From assembly GCA_031178565.1 (NCBI GenBank), contig JAPSIU010000223.1, positions 1 through 5,101 of the forward strand: a stretch of DNA of 5,101 nt, given 5' to 3'. Positions within the stretch are counted from its first letter, which is position 1. Every line of letters begins with the position of its first letter. The DNA is from Leucobacter sp. (GTDB lineage: Bacteria; Actinomycetota; Actinomycetes; Actinomycetales; Microbacteriaceae). Both the position numbers and the translations under genes were made by a program. Below are positions 4,357 through 5,101 of the stretch, piece after piece. The notes beneath the pieces are model-generated. The model did not search any database and had not been told where the DNA came from. It saw nothing but the letters and a program-made list of their open reading frames with translations.

Positions 4357-5101
4357 GAGCTCCCGCTCGACGTACAGGGCGAGCGCGTCGCGCACGAAGG
4401 CCGCACCCTCGGCGCCGCCGTAGTTGGCGCCGAAGCGCTCGTCCGCGACGTACATCTCACCGAGGCCGAGCACATACCCCGCGAGGTCTCCCTCCGGAGT
4501 GCTCGCGGGCGTCCCGGGCACACCCCGGAGCCACTCGACGTGCCGGCGCGCGAGATCCTGAGCGGCGGGCGATGCCGGATCCTCGCCCCGCTCGGCGGCC
4601 GCCGTCCAGTCCGCGGACAGCCGCGCCACTCGGGCCTGCCACTCGGCCTGCTCCTCCGCGCTCATGCCCCGCCACCAGCGGTCGCTCCGGGCGTAGGCGT
4701 CGGCGCCCCAGCGCTGTTCGACCTCCTCGCGGTACTGCGTGTGGTCGAAACCCTCGAACATGTTCTTCGACATGAGATCCTCTCCTTCCGATTCGCGTGT
4801 CGCATCATCGGTGTCCGTGCTCGCGCGCCGGAGCGCGGCGATCGTGCGCTCGATCGAGCCGATCTGAGCCTCGATCCGGCCGTGCTCCTGCCGCAGCAGC
4901 TCCAGGTGGGAGCCGAGGATCCGCGCCTCGGCCGCGGCGGGGTGCTCCCCCGTCGCCGCCTGCGCGTCCTGCGCGGCGAGCACCTGCCCGATCGCGTCGA
5001 GACCGAGACCGAGCTCGCGCAGCAGCAGCACTCGCTGCAGACGCACGAGCGACCGGTCGTCGTAGTAGCGGTAGCCGTTGTGGCCGATCCGGCTCGGCGA
5101 C
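4348..5101 (-). CDS. MerR family regulator with TipAS ligand-binding domain, N-terminus outside window
   Basis: The frame is open from the right edge to the TAG at 4350-4348, giving 250 visible residues. The first (SPSRIGHNGYRYYDDRSL) are the wing and second helix-turn of a MerR DNA-binding domain; about 25-30 residues with the first helix are missing. GTG at 5046 lies inside this domain and is not the start. Residues about 55-95 form the long dimerisation helix. Residues 110-250 are a TipAS domain, with FDHTQYREEVEQRWG near its start and GLGEMYVADERF near its end. TipAL-type proteins bind peptide or other antibiotics and activate efflux or self-expression. The visible part has no cysteine, whereas TipAS of Streptomyces lividans attaches thiostrepton through a Cys. 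A strong internal ribosome site precedes residue 110. The gene converges on the esterase, overlapping it by 4 bases. The ligand is unknown. Confidence 0.93.
   Translation of the reverse strand, partial: SPSRIGHNGYRYYDDRSLVRLQRVLLLRELGLGLDAIGQVLAAQDAQAATGEHPAAAEARILGSHLELLRQEHGRIEAQIGSIERTIAALRRASTDTDDATRESEGEDLMSKNMFEGFDHTQYREEVEQRWGADAYARSDRWWRGMSAEEQAEWQARVARLSADWTAAAERGEDPASPAAQDLARRHVEWLRGVPGTPASTPEGDLAGYVLGLGEMYVADERFGANYGGAEGAAFVRDALALYVERELRG
4771..4787 (-). promoter_or_regulatory. Internal Shine-Dalgarno and ATG for a short TipAS-like product
   Basis: On the minus strand AAGGAG (4787-4782) is followed by an 8-base spacer and ATG (4773-4771), in frame with the MerR/TipA gene. Translation from here would give a 141-aa protein (4348-4773) made only of the ligand-binding domain. 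That is close to the 144-aa TipAS made from an internal start in S. lividans tipA. The position, exactly at the domain boundary after a linker rich in Ser, Thr, Asp and Glu, argues against chance. Confidence 0.6.

Overview
The window reads as chromosomal DNA of a high-GC actinobacterium. Third codon positions are almost all G or C, start codons include GTG, spacers are short, and one gene has a leaderless-type promoter. Microbacteriaceae or a close relative is my best guess, but no gene here fixes the taxon. There are no RNA genes, insertion sequences, CRISPR arrays or phage genes.

Layout, left to right. (1) The 3' two-thirds of a short-chain dehydrogenase/reductase (SDR) gene on +, cut by the window edge. 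(2) Forty-one bases later, on the same strand and probably in the same transcript, a YbhB/YbcL (PEBP-fold) protein of 176 aa. (3) Convergent to it, a second YbhB/YbcL paralogue of 184 aa on -. The two meet over a 16-bp perfect hairpin and an 18-bp perfect palindrome that probably act as terminators. (4) A 223-bp divergent control region. (5) A FadR-type (FCD) GntR regulator on +. (6) A type B carboxylesterase on +, starting 52 bases after the regulator and apparently driven by its own leaderless promoter. (7) Convergent to the esterase and overlapping it by the four bases CTAG, a MerR/TipAL-type regulator on -, whose DNA-binding N-terminus runs off the right edge.

How the genes may work together. 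The GntR regulator sits between a divergent PEBP-like gene and a co-directional esterase, the usual place for a local regulator of either. The SDR, the esterase and the FCD regulator suggest small-molecule oxidoreduction and ester hydrolysis under ligand control. The TipA-like gene is a probable drug or small-molecule sensor. These links rest on position only.

The points most worth a second look are: (a) a strong internal Shine-Dalgarno and ATG at the start of the ligand-binding domain of the MerR gene, the arrangement that yields TipAS from tipA, in a protein whose visible part has no cysteine; (b) a 47-bp perfect inverted repeat between the two PEBP genes with abruptly diverged flanks, suggesting gene conversion; (c) the leaderless promoter of the esterase; (d) a CxxC loop and an 11-residue tandem repeat in the GntR protein. 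I saw no wholly new system.
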